DNA from: an uncultured Erysipelotrichaceae bacterium
GTDB lineage: Bacteria; Bacillota_I; Bacilli_A; RFN20; CAG-826
Direction of reading: 5' to 3'
Assembly (NCBI GenBank): GCA_902799855.1
Contig: CADCCA010000032.1
Location: forward strand, 1-14,105
DNA length: 14,105 nt
Both the position numbers and the translations under genes were made by a program. The notes under the pieces were generated by a model, which was given only the letters and a program-made list of their open reading frames with translations, had not been told where the DNA came from and ran no database searches. Below are positions 13,378 through 14,105 of the stretch, piece by piece (the first letter of the stretch is position 1; each line of letters starts with the position of its first letter).

Positions 13378-14105
13378 GTTAATTAGATATTTAATCCAAA
13401 CGATTAAGAAGTGAATCGCGCATCCAGTAAAAACATAACAGAACACTACGATCAATGTCCACACTAGATGGTGAACGTTTTCAGAAATGACTTTTAATAC
13501 TGGGAAAGTATGACCATCGTAGAAATAGAAATAGTCACATCCTGTAATCGCATCAAATATCCACATAATTAAACCTAAAATACCAAACAACGCTAAACCG
13601 AGTCTGATATCTTTGATTTGTAAATCGTAATAGTTTGTTACCACCATGATGAGCGGGACAATAACAATAATGCTGTGTTCCACTAGTGATTGCACACCAG
13701 CAAAAGATAAAGCAGAATGACCAACTGGTGGGCAGCCCACAAACAAAGTGATAAAACCAATAATCATATTGATAACCACCAAGAAATTAGAGGCGGCTGT
13801 TTTAATAATTCTATTCTTTGAGAAAATAGCGAACGGAAAAACATATAGGAACATTAAGCAACTGTGGAAAGGAAGCATTCCTTCTAGCACAAATGGATGG
13901 TTAGTTGGATCAATCGCACATAAAGCGTATTCCACGCTGTAATAAAAAACTTCCACAAATACCGCTACTGCCCATAAACAAATAAGGACAGTCTTAATAG
14001 TTTTCTTTTCTTTTTTCCTCAAGATAAAGCAAAGCGCTACTCCAATTAAAAGAGCGATAACCACGAATAAGATGTGGTCCAATTTGAAAGCGTATTTTGG
14101 TCCTG
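13360..14105 (-). CDS. YwaF-like (TIGR02206/TMEM164-type) multi-pass membrane protein, 5' end outside window
   Basis: The frame is open to the right edge. An internal TTG at 14082 could be a start, but the upstream codons (GPKYAFK) resemble the N-terminal lead-in of this family, so the gene probably starts beyond the window. About seven hydrophobic segments are visible. LPFHSCLMFLY resembles the family's conserved LPLHLC stretch, and CDYFYFYDG lies before the last segment. YwaF homologues are integral membrane proteins of unsettled function. It converges with asnA; the coding ends overlap by 6 bp inside the shared terminator loop. The family call is by pattern only and moderately sure. Confidence 0.65.
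   Translation of the reverse strand, partial: GPKYAFKLDHILFVVIALLIGVALCFILRKKEKKTIKTVLICLWAVAVFVEVFYYSVEYALCAIDPTNHPFVLEGMLPFHSCLMFLYVFPFAIFSKNRIIKTAASNFLVVINMIIGFITLFVGCPPVGHSALSFAGVQSLVEHSIIVIVPLIMVVTNYYDLQIKDIRLGLALFGILGLIMWIFDAITGCDYFYFYDGHTFPVLKVISENVHHLVWTLIVVFCYVFTGCAIHFLIVWIKYLINKKRQS

Noticed and set aside
1..14105. CRISPR arrays, tRNA/rRNA genes, insertion sequences, phage genes and attachment sites.
   Set aside because: None were seen: no regularly spaced short repeats, no transposase or integrase motifs and no structural RNA signatures on either strand.

Overview
The window is AT-rich, uses TGA as a stop codon (asnA ends in TGA directly inside a terminator), has Shine-Dalgarno sites of the AGGAGG type, HrcA/CIRCE heat-shock control, lipoprotein signal peptides and Bacillota-type ThyA and GHKL kinase variants. 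This fits a low-GC Gram-positive, most likely an uncultured gut-associated member of the Bacilli/Erysipelotrichia. The lineage is inferred from gene content only.

Layout, in order of position. (1) 1-4353, minus strand: a carbohydrate-handling cluster. A 986-residue lipoprotein carries four jelly-roll carbohydrate-binding-like modules, two Big_2 domains and two Listeria-Bacteroides repeats. Downstream of it, running off the left edge, is a lipoprotein with an esterase-type alpha/beta-hydrolase domain. The leader upstream of the large lipoprotein may encode a 35-residue secreted peptide. (2) 4354-6419, minus: an AgrA/LytR-type response regulator followed by an AgrC-like GHKL histidine kinase, 2 nt apart. 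The promoter is placed so that the mRNA would begin at or next to the regulator's ATG. (3) 6507-9512, minus: a membrane-anchored family 3 glycoside hydrolase with reversed domain order. (4) 9767-10168, minus: a small heat-shock protein with two CIRCE operators around its promoter. (5) 10301-10882, minus: an RluA-type pseudouridine synthase lacking its usual N-terminal part. (6) 11021-13365, plus: thyA, folA and asnA in a tightly packed operon. (7) 13360 to the right edge, minus: a YwaF-like multi-pass membrane protein that converges on asnA and shares its terminator.

The main new proposal is a small regulon. Regions upstream of the large lipoprotein (4246-4293) and of the GH3 enzyme (9619-9666) align without gaps over 48 bp at 33 identical positions, in the same orientation relative to their genes. 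Each contains two LytTR-like half-sites 22 bp apart, and the second overlaps a weak -35. The two-component system lies between these two targets, so it probably controls them. No AgrB/AgrD pair is present. The possible signal is the 35-residue signal-peptide-like ORF directly behind the element at 4246-4293, whose predicted mature end would be HTMLIY. The promoter alignment is read directly from sequence; the regulator-target link and the peptide are hypotheses.
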